From positions 1 to 64,000 of the forward strand of contig CAMSQA010000006.1 in NCBI GenBank assembly GCA_947062475.1: a stretch of 64,000 nt of DNA, given 5' to 3'. Shown one piece after another: positions 34,463 to 45,620 of this stretch. The notes beneath the pieces are model-generated. The model worked only from the letters and a program-made list of their open reading frames with translations. It was not told where the DNA came from and ran no database searches. The DNA is from an uncultured Clostridia bacterium. GTDB taxonomy: Bacteria; Bacillota; Clostridia; Christensenellales; UBA1242. A program made the position numbers and the translations under genes. Positions within the stretch are counted from its first letter, which is position 1; each line of letters begins with the position of its first letter.

Positions 34463-35650
34463 ATGGCAGAAGCTTATGTTAGATCTAAGCCACACGTTAA
34501 CGTTGGAACTATCGGCCACGTTGACCATGGTAAGACAACTCTTACAGCCGCTATTACATTTATGTATGGCACTCAAAAAATGAAATATGATGAAATCGAT
34601 AAAGCCCCAGAAGAAAAGGCTAGAGGTATTACAATCAATACTTCTCACGTAGAATACGAAACAGAAACTCGTCACTACGCTCACGTAGACTGCCCAGGAC
34701 ACGCTGACTACGTTAAAAACATGATTACTGGTGCTGCTCAAATGGACGGAGCTATCCTCGTAGTTGCAGCTACTGATGGTCCAATGCCTCAAACTAGAGA
34801 GCACATCCTTCTTGCAAGACAAGTTGGTGTTCCTTACATTATCGTATTTATGAACAAAACTGATCAAGTAGATGATCCAGAACTTCTTGAACTTGTTGAA
34901 ATGGAAATCCGTGACCTTCTTAGTGCTTACGACTTCCCAGGAGATGACACTCCAATCATCAAAGGTTCAGCTCTTAAAGCTCTTGAAGCTGCTCAGGCTG
35001 GTAAACTCGATGATCCAGCTTGCCAGTGCATTAAAGAACTTGCTGCTGCTCTTGATTCTTATATCCCAGAGCCTACAAGAGACACTGACAAACCTTTCCT
35101 TATGCCTGTTGAAGACGTTTTCACAATCACTGGTCGTGGAACTGTTGCAACTGGTAGAGTTGAAAGAGGATCTGTTAAAGTTGGTGACACTGTAGAACTT
35201 GTTGGTCTTGGCGAATCTAGACAAACAGTTGTTACAGGCGTTGAAATGTTCCACAAGTCACTTGATGCAGCTCTTGCTGGTGACAATGCTGGACTTCTTC
35301 TTCGTGGCGTTCAAAGAACAGAAATCGAAAGAGGACAAGTTCTTTGCAAACCTGGCACTATTCACCCTCATACAAAATATACTGCTGAAGTATATGTTCT
35401 TAAGAAAGAAGAAGGTGGCCGTCATACTCCATTCTTCAATGGCTATAGACCACAATTCTATTTCAGAACTACTGACGTTACTGGTGTAGTAGAACTTGAA
35501 AAAGGCGTAGAAATGGTTATGCCTGGTGACCACATCAATATGACTATTACTTTAAATAAACCAGTTGCTATTGAACAAGGACTTCGTTTCGCTATCCGTG
35601 AAGGTGGCAGAACAGTTGGTTCTGGTGTAGTATCAACAGTTATTGAATAA
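34463..35650 (+). CDS. tuf: elongation factor Tu
   Basis: [21 protein letters not shown]. Confidence 0.99.
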   Translation: MAEAYVRSKPHVNVGTIGHVDHGKTTLTAAITFMYGTQKMKYDEIDKAPEEKARGITINTSHVEYETETRHYAHVDCPGHADYVKNMITGAAQMDGAILVVAATDGPMPQTREHILLARQVGVPYIIVFMNKTDQVDDPELLELVEMEIRDLLSAYDFPGDDTPIIKGSALKALEAAQAGKLDDPACQCIKELAAALDSYIPEPTRDTDKPFLMPVEDVFTITGRGTVATGRVERGSVKVGDTVELVGLGESRQTVVTGVEMFHKSLDAALAGDNAGLLLRGVQRTEIERGQVLCKPGTIHPHTKYTAEVYVLKKEEGGRHTPFFNGYRPQFYFRTTDVTGVVELEKGVEMVMPGDHINMTITLNKPVAIEQGLRFAIREGGRTVGSGVVSTVIE

Positions 35651-35665
35651 TAGATATATAAAAAA

Positions 35666-35695
35666 ATAGGTGCAGCTGATGTGCCTATTTTTTTG
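35666..35695 (+). terminator. terminator after tuf
   Basis: ATAGGTGCA-..-TGTGCCTAT plus T-tract. Confidence 0.7.
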
Positions 35696-35796
35696 TTGCA
35701 AAATTAGAAATATGCTGACAATATGCAAAATATATAATTTCAGTTTTTTTAAGTAGAGCGGGATAATTAATCTAAATATTCTTTACTTTTTCATAA

Positions 35797-36448
35797 AATT
35801 ATATAAAAATCTTAGAAAACTTTTTTATAAAAGACGATAGCATATTTGTTTTAGATTATTTTAATAAGGATAATATTGATAAATCAATGGAAAAGTTCAA
35901 AAGAGATAACTCTATAGAGTTTTCTACCTCAATAAGAGATTTTGATAGATATAAAATTTGTGACAAACATGGATACTATCTTGATGATGTCCTTGAAGCA
36001 GCAAAACAAACCAAAGAAATTTTAAACATTCAATTTGCAGAAAAGGATTTAATATTTACATTAAGAAGTAAACCTTCTAATTTACTTGGCCTTGATACAG
36101 ATTATTTAATAAAAGTTGAGAACCAAGAGGGCAAAGAAGTTGCAAATTGTAAATTTAATATTTTAAATAAAAAAATATTGCAAACTTGGTTGGATTGAAA
36201 TTGTTGATAAAGATTATATCAAAATAGGTTTAGGGACACAGATGCTTAATACAGTTGAAGAAACTGCTAGAAAGATGGAAGCATATTCAATAACTGCAAG
36301 GATTCAACCTTTTGGTGAATTTGCTGATAGGACATTTGAGTTTTATAAAAAGAATGGTTTTGAAATTGTACATTATTATGAAGACAGAAAGGTTTATGGA
36401 AATAAGAAGTTGCCAGAGCTTGAAGATGAATATGAAATAGAAATGTAA
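35797..36448 (+). pseudogene. frameshifted GNAT acetyltransferase
   Basis: Two ORF pieces in different frames join near 36190; second piece IGLGTQMLNTVEETARKM..FYKKNGFEIVHYYEDR is GNAT-like. Confidence 0.6.
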
Positions 36449-36647
36449 TATTTTTTTATAAAATAGATTAAAATGATCAATTAAAAGATTTAAATAATTG
36501 AAAAAAATCAGAGAAAATATCTCTGATTTTTTTATTAATAGAAAGATAATTATGCTTTTTTTACATTAAATTTGCGATTTTTTATGCTTTTTTCTTGATT
36601 TTTACGCTAATTTTGCTTAATTTTACGATTTTACTTTATTTTTCTTA

Positions 36648-36845
36648 TTATTTATTGCAGCAGTTTCCGCAACCACATAAGAGTAAAAGTAAGATTAATG
36701 TGCAGCAGTCCATGCCACAGCCATTGCCATTTCCGCAAAGGCATTGTAAAATTATGAGCCATAAAATAAGTGAGCATGGGTCACAACCGCAACCGCCGAA
36801 GCCATTGCCACAACCATTGCCACATGAGTTGTTAAAGAAATTCAT
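36648..36845 (-). CDS. Cys/Gly-rich hydrophobic small protein
   Basis: AGGAGGAAC RBS on minus strand; MNFFNNSCGNGCGNGFGGCGCDPCSLILWLIILQCLCGNGNGCGMDCCTLILLLLLCGCGNCCNK. Confidence 0.65.
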   Translation of the reverse strand: MNFFNNSCGNGCGNGFGGCGCDPCSLILWLIILQCLCGNGNGCGMDCCTLILLLLLCGCGNCCNK

Positions 36846-37253
36846 TTGTTCCTCCTATAAAATTCCCTATGTATTTGGAAAGGAATATAAGAGTTGATGC
36901 TTTGCAGCGTTGCTTCTTATTTCCCTTTCACATTAACATACTACTATTTTGTTCAATAAAATGTGCATATTTTTTTATTTTCAATCAGAAAATTTTAGAT
37001 TTAATTATTTATTAATAATTTGCTTAAGATTGCATTTTCAATCTAAGCTGAAATATATTAAAGGATTTTTTCAATAAATTTTATGAAAATTAGCAGTCTA
37101 TTTTTCGACAAAACTAGTGCATTTTTGACAACATAAAAGTTTGTAGCAAGCACAAAATATTTTTGATTTATATAACAATTTTGTTGACTTAATTTTTAAA
37201 ATGTTTTACAATTAATTGTTAAATAATTCATTAAATAATTAGAGGAGATTGTT

Positions 37254-40200
37254 ATGGTTAAACAAAAATCAAAATTCAAGGGTTTATTAAAAGGTGTGGC
37301 TGTTGGCTTTGCTTTTATTATGTGCAGTGCTTTCTTTCCAGCAAAGGTTATTGCCCAAGCTTTTGATAGTAATTTAGCAGATAAAGTTGGCGTTTTAGCA
37401 AATGGCATCAAGGTAAATGGACAAGGTGCTGATATTGTTGTTAAAAAAGGCAACACTGTCAATATTCCTGAAGCTGTTTATGAATATAAAACTGAGTCTG
37501 GAAAAGGTGAGCATATTATTGGCAAGGAAGATGAAAGCAGAATAAAATCTTCAATTGAAGTTTTTTATAAAGACACAAACGATAAAGTGGCTATTTCTGG
37601 CAATAGTTTTGTTGCGGATAGAGTTGGTCGTTATACAATCACTTATAATGTTGTTGATGGAGAAAACAATTATTCATATGATATGATTGTAAAATGTGAA
37701 GTGAGTGAAGCTTCTTTTGATTTCTCTGCTAATAATAAAAATATAATCCCAAGTGTTTATGATGTTTCTCTTACTGATAAAGATATCATACTTCCTCTTC
37801 CTTCTGTGAAAGATTCAAATAGTGAAATTTTAATATCCGAGAATGATAACGAATATTTCACAAACTTGGATAAAAATGATTTTGAGCTTCCTTCAAATGA
37901 TAGCAAAGGTGCTTTTGTTACGATTAGTCTTTCTCAAGGAAGCAAAATTGCAATTGATTCAAAAGAAATAGATGGAAAAACTGCATTTTACATTTCAAAT
38001 GAAAATCTTTTGAAGGTAAAAGGTCAAGAAATTCAAGTTTTCTATTCTTATTATCAAATGAGTGACAACAATCAACCTGTTTTTGTTTCTTCTGTTTCAA
38101 AAACATTTACTGTAAAAGAAGAATATTATTTCAAAAACTCTAAGGAAGAAGAAAAAGGCTATGATTTGGAAACTAAATGGTCTAGTTCAACTTCTGATAT
38201 TACAGCCGTTGTTGGTATTGAAAAAGAACTTCCTAAAATTACAGCAACAACAAAATCTACAAATTCTCCTGCAAATGAAGCTGTTGAAGTTTATTATCAA
38301 ATAAAAGTTCAAAAGAGAGGCTCAAATGGAAGTTATAGTGAAGACGTGACAGATAAGGTCATTACTGAGGATGGAAAATTCAAAGCTCATGATGAAGGCT
38401 CTTATATGTTCACATATGAAGTAGTTGACTTCTATGGCAATAAAGGTGATACAAACAAAACCAGATTTGAAATTACAAACGTTAAGGATTCTAGATCAGC
38501 AAGTGTATTTGTTTATGATGGCGGAAATAAAAATGCTTACAACGAAAAAGAAAATAAATATGAAAGCGCATTAAACAAACTCAAAATACAATCTGGCAAC
38601 CGCAACGTAATTATGTATGCCGTTGGCGGAACAGACAACTTTGTGGCTAAAGATAAGCTTACACTTAGAAGAACAATTATTGATAATACTTCAATGACAA
38701 TGTTTGATATCAGCGAAAAACTTTATCATGAATACAACCTTATTTTTGCTCCTGCAAGAGCAACTGGTGCAAGCGAAAGTGCTTCAGTTTATCAACAAAT
38801 TGTTGCTGACAATTATCATATTCGTGCACAAATGCTTTTGGAAGGAAAGAAAATTGATAATGACAACGAAATCAAAGCTTTTCTTAAAGAAAATAAATAT
38901 CTCTTGGTGACAACAGAGTTTAATAAAGACTTTGACGGAAATGACATTGTTGAAGGTCTCTCAACAAGTGATGAAAAAGCTACTGAAAAAATGATGCTTC
39001 TTGACAGTGAAGGTGAAGTTGGTTATGCATATATAGAATGCAAAAACACATCATTTAAAAACAAAAAATTGTTCTCTGATGGCACTTATACTTTCATTTA
39101 TGGTGCAAAAGACAACATCAATAATGAGACAACAACAAGAAATTCAGTCACTATTTCTACAGATTACAATGCTGAAGCAGTTCCAACAATAAGCTTTGCT
39201 ACTGCACTTCAAGACACATATCTTCCTTCTGACAAAATTGAATTTGACGTTGCATCAGCAACCGTATCTCAAGACTCAAGACTTGACACAGTGACTGCTT
39301 ATAGATATCTTGATGCAAGCAAAAATCCTGTTGCTTCTGACAAGACAAACAAGACTTTAAATTATTATATTCAAAGAGCAAACTCAAATCTTTCTTCTAA
39401 ATGGTATGCTCAAACTGAAAAAGTTATTGAAAGCGAAGGTTGGTATTTTGATAACAACAAATCTTCTTATAAGATTGACTTAAAACAAGAAAGACCACAA
39501 TCAGCAAAATATCTTGAAATTCTTTCTTATGCAATTGATGATTATGGCAATGCAGGTTTCTTCAACAAAGTTATCACAATAGCGGATGCAAATGATGGGG
39601 CTATGCCAATTCTTTTCAAAATTGAAAATCTTCCTTCTGAAGAAATTTTGACTGCACCAGAGGAGATTGAACTTCCAACACTTTTCTTCACTGATGATAA
39701 TGTTGATTACATGAATGGCGAGGTAAAAGTTTATAGACTTGTGAAAAATAGTGACGGAACTATTGATAAAATCGTCAACCAGTCTTTGAATATGAAAACT
39801 GATTTCGATTCTGTGCGTGAAACATTTATTCTCAAGGCTGGCTCTTTCAGAGCTTCAATTGGTGGAGATTATCAAGTTGCAATTACTGTTAGAGATTCAG
39901 GCAACCATAGTTATACAACTTATTTCAACTATCATTTAATTGATGGAATCGTTAATGATAAGCCAGAAATTGAAAATATAACCTCTGAAACTATTGACTT
40001 GAAAGCAGGACAAACTCATTATTTGGTTCCTCCAACAATTTCAGTTTCTACTTCTGATAAGTTTGGATATATTGGTATTGATAAAGAAGATGATGCAAAA
40101 ACAGCAACTTATTATACTACAACAATAATTTCTGCAACAGATTCTTATTCACTTGATAAATATTATTTCACAGGACATAAGAAGGGGACTTTTAAACTTC

Positions 40201-41372
40201 AATATAAAGCTTTCCTTATTCGTTATTCAAAAGATTCTTCTGTATTTGCAAATTCAAAAGATGCTGCAAATGATGGCATGATCTATCTTGAAAATGACAA
40301 ACTTTGTTATCAATATAATGATGAACAATATTATGTTTATATTGAAAAGACAACAGATGTAGAAGGAGTTGAAAATTATCTCCTTCATGCAAACAAATCT
40401 GTGCTTGGAATTGATAAAGAAGAAGATCTTGACGAAGCTGGACTTAAAGAACTTGCAAAGATTGTGAAAATTGATGTTTGTGAAAGCAAAATTCAAACAA
40501 TAAATGTAGGCGGCGTTGAAATCAATGTAACATTTGATGAAAATGTCTATCCAGATGCTTTTGAAGAAACTGACAACACAATCGAAATTAAAAAACCAAA
40601 GAACATCGAATTTAATGGTGATGATTATCAAACAAATCTTAAAGATTCAACAGTTACAATCACAAGGACTTCTGGAAATACAACAATAAACCTTGCTGAA
40701 ATTTCATTTGAAGAATGGGCAAACCAAGAAGATTTGAAAAATAAAGAAAATTTCACAGTAAACAATGGCGAAATTTCTCTAAAACTTGTTGACAATGGCA
40801 GATATACTATCAAATATTCTATTCAAGCAATGGATAAAACAGGTGTCAACGTTGATAGTCCAAAAACTGTAGAATATACTATCAAAAATGGTGACGTTGT
40901 TGGTCCAAAGGTAAAACTTGAAAATAATTTTGTAAAAACAACTTACAAGTTGGGTGATACAATGAAACTTAATTTAGCTGGTCTTACAGTTTCTGATAAT
41001 GTCACTGAAGATGTCAACTATCTCAAGAAAAATATGGTTGTTCGTCTTTCAAATCCTGATTCAGGAAGCGGAAATTATATAACTCTTGAAAATAAGTCTG
41101 AAGTTGAAGGCGAATATATCTACACACATAAACTTGAAACTGCTGGGACTTACACTTTGACTGTAATTGTGAAAGATAAAGCAGGAAATGAGACAAGTTC
41201 TAGTGTGACATTTGAAGTTTCAACAAAAGAATCAAAAGATGTTGATGTTAAGGAAGTTATGGGAGGAGTTTTAATTGGACTTTCTGTTGCTGTCCTTGCT
41301 GGAGTTGTAATTTACTTTGTTGTAAGCAAAGTAAAACTTGATAAAAAAGAAAAGAAATATAAAAATAAATAA
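37254..41372 (+). CDS. large surface protein with signal peptide, Ig-like repeats and C-terminal TM anchor
   Basis: N-terminal signal; C-terminal GGVLIGLSVAVLAGVVIYFVVSKVKLDKKEKK; promoter TTGACT(37184)-N17-TACAAT(37207). Confidence 0.8.
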   Translation: MVKQKSKFKGLLKGVAVGFAFIMCSAFFPAKVIAQAFDSNLADKVGVLANGIKVNGQGADIVVKKGNTVNIPEAVYEYKTESGKGEHIIGKEDESRIKSSIEVFYKDTNDKVAISGNSFVADRVGRYTITYNVVDGENNYSYDMIVKCEVSEASFDFSANNKNIIPSVYDVSLTDKDIILPLPSVKDSNSEILISENDNEYFTNLDKNDFELPSNDSKGAFVTISLSQGSKIAIDSKEIDGKTAFYISNENLLKVKGQEIQVFYSYYQMSDNNQPVFVSSVSKTFTVKEEYYFKNSKEEEKGYDLETKWSSSTSDITAVVGIEKELPKITATTKSTNSPANEAVEVYYQIKVQKRGSNGSYSEDVTDKVITEDGKFKAHDEGSYMFTYEVVDFYGNKGDTNKTRFEITNVKDSRSASVFVYDGGNKNAYNEKENKYESALNKLKIQSGNRNVIMYAVGGTDNFVAKDKLTLRRTIIDNTSMTMFDISEKLYHEYNLIFAPARATGASESASVYQQIVADNYHIRAQMLLEGKKIDNDNEIKAFLKENKYLLVTTEFNKDFDGNDIVEGLSTSDEKATEKMMLLDSEGEVGYAYIECKNTSFKNKKLFSDGTYTFIYGAKDNINNETTTRNSVTISTDYNAEAVPTISFATALQDTYLPSDKIEFDVASATVSQDSRLDTVTAYRYLDASKNPVASDKTNKTLNYYIQRANSNLSSKWYAQTEKVIESEGWYFDNNKSSYKIDLKQERPQSAKYLEILSYAIDDYGNAGFFNKVITIADANDGAMPILFKIENLPSEEILTAPEEIELPTLFFTDDNVDYMNGEVKVYRLVKNSDGTIDKIVNQSLNMKTDFDSVRETFILKAGSFRASIGGDYQVAITVRDSGNHSYTTYFNYHLIDGIVNDKPEIENITSETIDLKAGQTHYLVPPTISVSTSDKFGYIGIDKEDDAKTATYYTTTIISATDSYSLDKYYFTGHKKGTFKLQYKAFLIRYSKDSSVFANSKDAANDGMIYLENDKLCYQYNDEQYYVYIEKTTDVEGVENYLLHANKSVLGIDKEEDLDEAGLKELAKIVKIDVCESKIQTINVGGVEINVTFDENVYPDAFEETDNTIEIKKPKNIEFNGDDYQTNLKDSTVTITRTSGNTTINLAEISFEEWANQEDLKNKENFTVNNGEISLKLVDNGRYTIKYSIQAMDKTGVNVDSPKTVEYTIKNGDVVGPKVKLENNFVKTTYKLGDTMKLNLAGLTVSDNVTEDVNYLKKNMVVRLSNPDSGSGNYITLENKSEVEGEYIYTHKLETAGTYTLTVIVKDKAGNETSSSVTFEVSTKESKDVDVKEVMGGVLIGLSVAVLAGVVIYFVVSKVKLDKKEKKYKNK

Positions 41373-41527
41373 AATTTATATATTAAGAAAAAGTGGTTTT
41401 AATAAAGCCACTTTTTTTATATAAAAATAGTAAATCTGAAAAATTTTAAACAAATATTTATACCTCTTTTTTAACATGATTAAAAAAAATTATTGACCAT
41501 AATCACAAATAAAATTATGTATTTTTC

Positions 41528-41556
41528 TTGACAAATTGAAAGCTTTATGATATGAT
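41528..41556 (+). promoter_or_regulatory. sigma-A promoter of rplU operon
   Basis: TTGACA-N17-TATGAT. Confidence 0.8.
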
Positions 41557-41562
41557 ATTTGA

Positions 41563-41665
41563 GTATCCGCATGTGTAGGGTCATAAGTTTAATCAAACAA
41601 ATTTAGAAAGACATTTATAAGATTGACACCCGAAATAAAAACAGCGAGTTTGGTTAGAGGAGGTA
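41563..41665 (+). ncRNA. candidate ribosomal protein L21 leader
   Basis: Roughly 100-nt leader between promoter and rplU; L21 leaders are common in Firmicutes; not folded here. Confidence 0.35.
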
Positions 41666-41670
41666 AAGAA

Positions 41671-41979
41671 ATGTTTGCTATAATTCAATGTGGTGGAAAG
41701 CAATACAAAGTTAGTGAAAACGATATTATTTCAGTAGAAAAAATCACTAATGCAGTTGGTGAAAAAATCAACTTAGATGTAATGCTTTATAGTGACGGAA
41801 AAACTGTTGTTGCAGGAAATCCACTTGTTGCTGGTGCTGTATGTGAAGCAGAAGTTGTCGCTCATGGAAAGGGTGACAAAATTGTTGTTTTCAAATATAA
41901 GCCAAAGAAAAACGAGAGAAAAAAACAAGGTCACAGACAACCATTCACTCAATTAAAAATAACTTCTATTAAAAAGTAA
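41671..41979 (+). CDS. rplU: 50S ribosomal protein L21
   Basis: MFAIIQCGGKQYKVSEND. Confidence 0.97.
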   Translation: MFAIIQCGGKQYKVSENDIISVEKITNAVGEKINLDVMLYSDGKTVVAGNPLVAGAVCEAEVVAHGKGDKIVVFKYKPKKNERKKQGHRQPFTQLKITSIKK

Positions 41980-41987
41980 GGTTTATT

Positions 41988-42308
41988 ATGACAAAAATTA
42001 CTTTTTATAAAAAAAACAACCTTATAATTGGTTTTGAAGTGAAGGGGCATACAGGTAAAGATGAATTTGGCAAAGACTTACTCTGTGCTCAGATTTCCAC
42101 AGTTGCACAACTTGCAATTGTCGGAATTGAAGAAGTCGGAAAGATAAAAGCTTTTCATGAAATCACTGATGGCTATCTTAAAATCATGGTTTCTGAAAAA
42201 GATGCTTTAGGTCAAGCTCAATTTCTATTTAATACTTGTATGCAATCATTTAATTCTATTTTGATAGGTGAAGAAAAATTCGCAAAATTGGAGGTAAAAA
42301 ATGTTTAA
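41988..42308 (+). CDS. prp: ribosomal-processing cysteine protease Prp
   Basis: [14 protein letters not shown]; located between rplU and rpmA. Confidence 0.9.
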   Translation: MTKITFYKKNNLIIGFEVKGHTGKDEFGKDLLCAQISTVAQLAIVGIEEVGKIKAFHEITDGYLKIMVSEKDALGQAQFLFNTCMQSFNSILIGEEKFAKLEVKNV

Positions 42309-42573
42309 ATTTAATGCTCAACTTTTTGCTCATAAAAAGGGTGGTGGTTCAACAAAAAACGGTCGTGATTCACAAAGCAAAAGACTTGGTGTGAAGGCAT
42401 ACGGCGGTGAAAATGTGACTGCAGGCTCTATAATTGTAAGACAAAGAGGCACAAGAATTTATCCTGGTGTAAATGTTGGAATGGGAAAAGATTACACACT
42501 TTTCGCAACAACTGATGGCAAAGTTAAATTCGGCATGTCAAATGGCAAAAAGATTGTTTCAATTGAAAAATAA
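42301..42573 (+). CDS. rpmA: 50S ribosomal protein L27
   Basis: [23 protein letters not shown] with N-terminal extension MFKFNAQLF. Confidence 0.97.
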   Translation: MFKFNAQLFAHKKGGGSTKNGRDSQSKRLGVKAYGGENVTAGSIIVRQRGTRIYPGVNVGMGKDYTLFATTDGKVKFGMSNGKKIVSIEK

Positions 42574-42702
42574 TTTATTAAAAAGACTGATAATTTTCAG
42601 TCTTTTTTGTTTTAAAATCTAATATTTGATATAATTTACACTTTTTGACTATATTTTTATTAAATTATTTGTTTTTGAAGCTATTTATTGTATAATAAAG
42701 TT

Positions 42703-43530
42703 ATGAAATATAATATAGAAGAAAATGAAATAAGGATCTATTCAAAAGATGAATTTAATCCAGAGCATATTTTAGAATGTGGGCAAGTTTTTTGTTTTAA
42801 AAAGGAAGGCGAAGTTTATAAAGTTTTTCCAGAAAGTCAGTATGCAGAAATTTCAGAAAAAGAGAAATATTATTCGATAAAAACTGAAAATATCGATTAT
42901 TTTATCAATTTTTTTGATTTAAAAAGCGATTATAAGCAAATTAAGGAAAATCTTTCTAAGCACGAAATATTAAAAAAGCCAATTGAATTTGGGTTTGGAA
43001 TCAGAATTTTAAATCAAGATTTATTCGAAACTATGATTTCTTTTATCATTTCAGCAAATAATAATATTAAGCGTATTAAACTTATATTAAATAATATTCG
43101 CAAAAGTCTGGGTGAAAGAGTCTGTGGAGATATATATTCTTTTCCAAGTTATCAAAAATTACTTGAATGTGATGAACAGTTTTTTAAAGATGTTGGTGCG
43201 GGATATAGGGCAAGTTATTTATACAAAGTTTTAAGACAAATTACGCCAAAAGAACTTGAAGAAATCAAAAGTTATGACCTCGATAAATTAAGAGCAAAAC
43301 TTATTTCTCTTTCAGGGATTGGTCCAAAAGTTGCTGATTGTCTGTTGCTATTTGGTTATCATAAAGGAGAAGTTTTCCCTGTTGATACTTGGATTGCACA
43401 AATGTATAACAAATATTATTATCCGCTTTCTAATAGAGAACAAATAAGAAATAATCTAATAGAAGAATTTGGTTCATTATCAGGTTTTGCTCAACAATAT
43501 TTGTTTTACTTTCAACGTTCATCAAATTAA
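42703..43530 (+). CDS. ogg: 8-oxoguanine DNA glycosylase (HhH-GPD family)
   Basis: LISLSGIGPKVADCLLLFG..FPVDTWI. Confidence 0.85.
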   Translation: MKYNIEENEIRIYSKDEFNPEHILECGQVFCFKKEGEVYKVFPESQYAEISEKEKYYSIKTENIDYFINFFDLKSDYKQIKENLSKHEILKKPIEFGFGIRILNQDLFETMISFIISANNNIKRIKLILNNIRKSLGERVCGDIYSFPSYQKLLECDEQFFKDVGAGYRASYLYKVLRQITPKELEEIKSYDLDKLRAKLISLSGIGPKVADCLLLFGYHKGEVFPVDTWIAQMYNKYYYPLSNREQIRNNLIEEFGSLSGFAQQYLFYFQRSSN

Positions 43531-43668
43531 AGAAATTTATAACTTATTTTAATTTAATAGTATTTACAATTAAAATAAAGTGTGATATAATTATTTTGAA
43601 ATAGAATTCAAATTAAATATTATAAAAATTTTTATATTTTATAAATGGGAATTTTTAAGGAGGAATAA

Positions 43669-44709
43669 ATGTCAAATTCGATGTTATTAAAATTTGGAAC
43701 TACTGAAATAGTCCTTGTATCAGTTTTTGGAGCAATTTTGTTGGGATTTATAATCTATTTGTGTTTTGTTCCTCTTAAAAATTATTTTACTGCTTTATTC
43801 TCTGGGGCTTATATTCCTTCTTTTAGATTAATAAGTATAAAAAATCGTAAGCTTATAGTTGCCAATATCGTTAATAGTTATGTTATGGCAAAAAAATCAA
43901 AACTTGAAATTTCGCTAAAAGAGATTGAAACACTTTCACTTTCTGGAGGTGATGTAGTTGCAGTAATTTCTTCTTTGAACCTCGCAAAAAATGCTGGTTT
44001 TAATTTGAGTTTCAATCTTGCAAGTGCGATAGAACTTGCTACTCAAGATGTTTTTAATAAAGTTCAAGACAGCATCAATTCAAAAGTGGTGGCAATTGAT
44101 GATATAAGGGCTTTCACTCAAGATGAAGTGGAAATAATTGTAAACGCAAAAATGTCAGTGAAATTATGTATTGATAGATTTATAGATGGTCTTGGAATTG
44201 AAGATTTAAAAACAACTGTTGCTGCATGGATTCTCGAAAACATTTCAAAGTCGAAAGATCATAAAGATATTTTGAAAGAACCAAATAAATTGTTGTTATC
44301 AAATCTTGATTTACGTGTGGTTGCACAAAAATCAATGTTTAATGTAATTGACATAAATATTGTAAATATTGACATAGGACGTGATTTAAACAAAGAAAAT
44401 GAACTTAAATTGGCAGAAAAAGAAAAAACATATGCAAGTATTGACGCGGAAAGGCGTAAAAATGCAGAGGAAATCAAAGAAATCAGAATGAGAGCAAAGA
44501 CTGAAGAAATGAAATCCGCTGTTCTTGAAGCCGAAGCAGATGTGCCACGTGCTATTTCACAGGCAATAAGAGAGGGAAGATTCTCTGTGATGGATTATTA
44601 TAAACTTATGAATTTACAGGCTGATACCGCGATGAGACGAGCAATTATCAACAACAACAGAGCTGATGATAATGATGACGATGATGACGATGAAGGAGAT
44701 TTCTTCTAA
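43669..44709 (+). CDS. floA: flotillin-like protein FloA
   Basis: FloA/YqfA-like sequence; precedes yqfC-yqfD-ybeY-era. Confidence 0.9.
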   Translation: MSNSMLLKFGTTEIVLVSVFGAILLGFIIYLCFVPLKNYFTALFSGAYIPSFRLISIKNRKLIVANIVNSYVMAKKSKLEISLKEIETLSLSGGDVVAVISSLNLAKNAGFNLSFNLASAIELATQDVFNKVQDSINSKVVAIDDIRAFTQDEVEIIVNAKMSVKLCIDRFIDGLGIEDLKTTVAAWILENISKSKDHKDILKEPNKLLLSNLDLRVVAQKSMFNVIDINIVNIDIGRDLNKENELKLAEKEKTYASIDAERRKNAEEIKEIRMRAKTEEMKSAVLEAEADVPRAISQAIREGRFSVMDYYKLMNLQADTAMRRAIINNNRADDNDDDDDDEGDFF

Positions 44710-45272
44710 TGAATTATAAAATTTTAATCATTATTGGTGCTGCAGTAATAGCTTTGATAATATTGTTTATTCTATTTCTTACAATTTCAAACAAGAGAAA
44801 ATCTAAAAAACTTCAAGAAAATTTAAATAAGTATAAAAATGAAAATAAAGAAAGTGACGATTCTATCTCATTAATGACCGAAGATGTAGGGAAAAATTTG
44901 TCAGAAGACGAGCTATTTAATGATTTTTCTTCTGATCAAACAAAAGAAGAAGATGAAATTGAAGATTTTGATGATCTCGACTTTAAATTAGAGGACTTTT
45001 TGCCAAGTGAGGATAAATTAGGACATAAAAGAGATCATAATAGAAATTTAAATAATTATTATGATAAAAGCACTGTAAACTCAAGCTATGATAAAGTAGC
45101 CAAAGAAAGAAAAGCAAGAGATGACGATTTTGAACAGTTTTTAGATGAACATTCTTTTACAAGAAAAGCTTTTGATAAGTCATTGCTTTCTCAAATAAAA
45201 AATTTACCACCTGAAATTAAGGCAGTGATAATGAGCAATGTTTTTGATAAATTTAATGACGATGATAAATAA
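44709..45272 (+). CDS. membrane-anchored acidic protein of unknown function
   Basis: N-terminal TM; TAATG coupling to floA. Confidence 0.55.
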   Translation: MNYKILIIIGAAVIALIILFILFLTISNKRKSKKLQENLNKYKNENKESDDSISLMTEDVGKNLSEDELFNDFSSDQTKEEDEIEDFDDLDFKLEDFLPSEDKLGHKRDHNRNLNNYYDKSTVNSSYDKVAKERKARDDDFEQFLDEHSFTRKAFDKSLLSQIKNLPPEIKAVIMSNVFDKFNDDDK

Positions 45273-45362
45273 ATATCAAGTTAGTTTCATCGCTATTAAT
45301 ATCTTTAATAATTTAATAATTTATAATAAACACGCATAAACATATCGTAACGGAGGTTTTGC

Positions 45363-45620
45363 GTGTTTAATTTTTTTGACGAACTTAAAAAGAAATCGAC
45401 AAATGCCGAAATGCTTTCAAACTTTAATATCGTAAACATGTCAGGTATGCTTATGTATGTTGAGGGGCATCAAGGATTGACAGTCCTTTCTACCAAGATG
45501 ATTGCTTTTAAGGTGAAGAAAGGCAGGTATGTAGTTGAAGGAGAGGATTTAAAATTGTCGGAATTGACTGAAAATACAATGATTATTCAGGGGAAAATTG
45601 TCAAAACGGAGTTGTTTTAA
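45363..45620 (+). CDS. yqfC: sporulation protein YqfC
   Basis: Size and synteny before YqfD. Confidence 0.75.
   Translation: MFNFFDELKKKSTNAEMLSNFNIVNMSGMLMYVEGHQGLTVLSTKMIAFKVKKGRYVVEGEDLKLSELTENTMIIQGKIVKTELF

Noticed and set aside
35258-35533. Antisense ORFs inside tuf, fusA and other conserved genes
   Set aside because: Shadow ORFs from codon bias opposite highly conserved genes.
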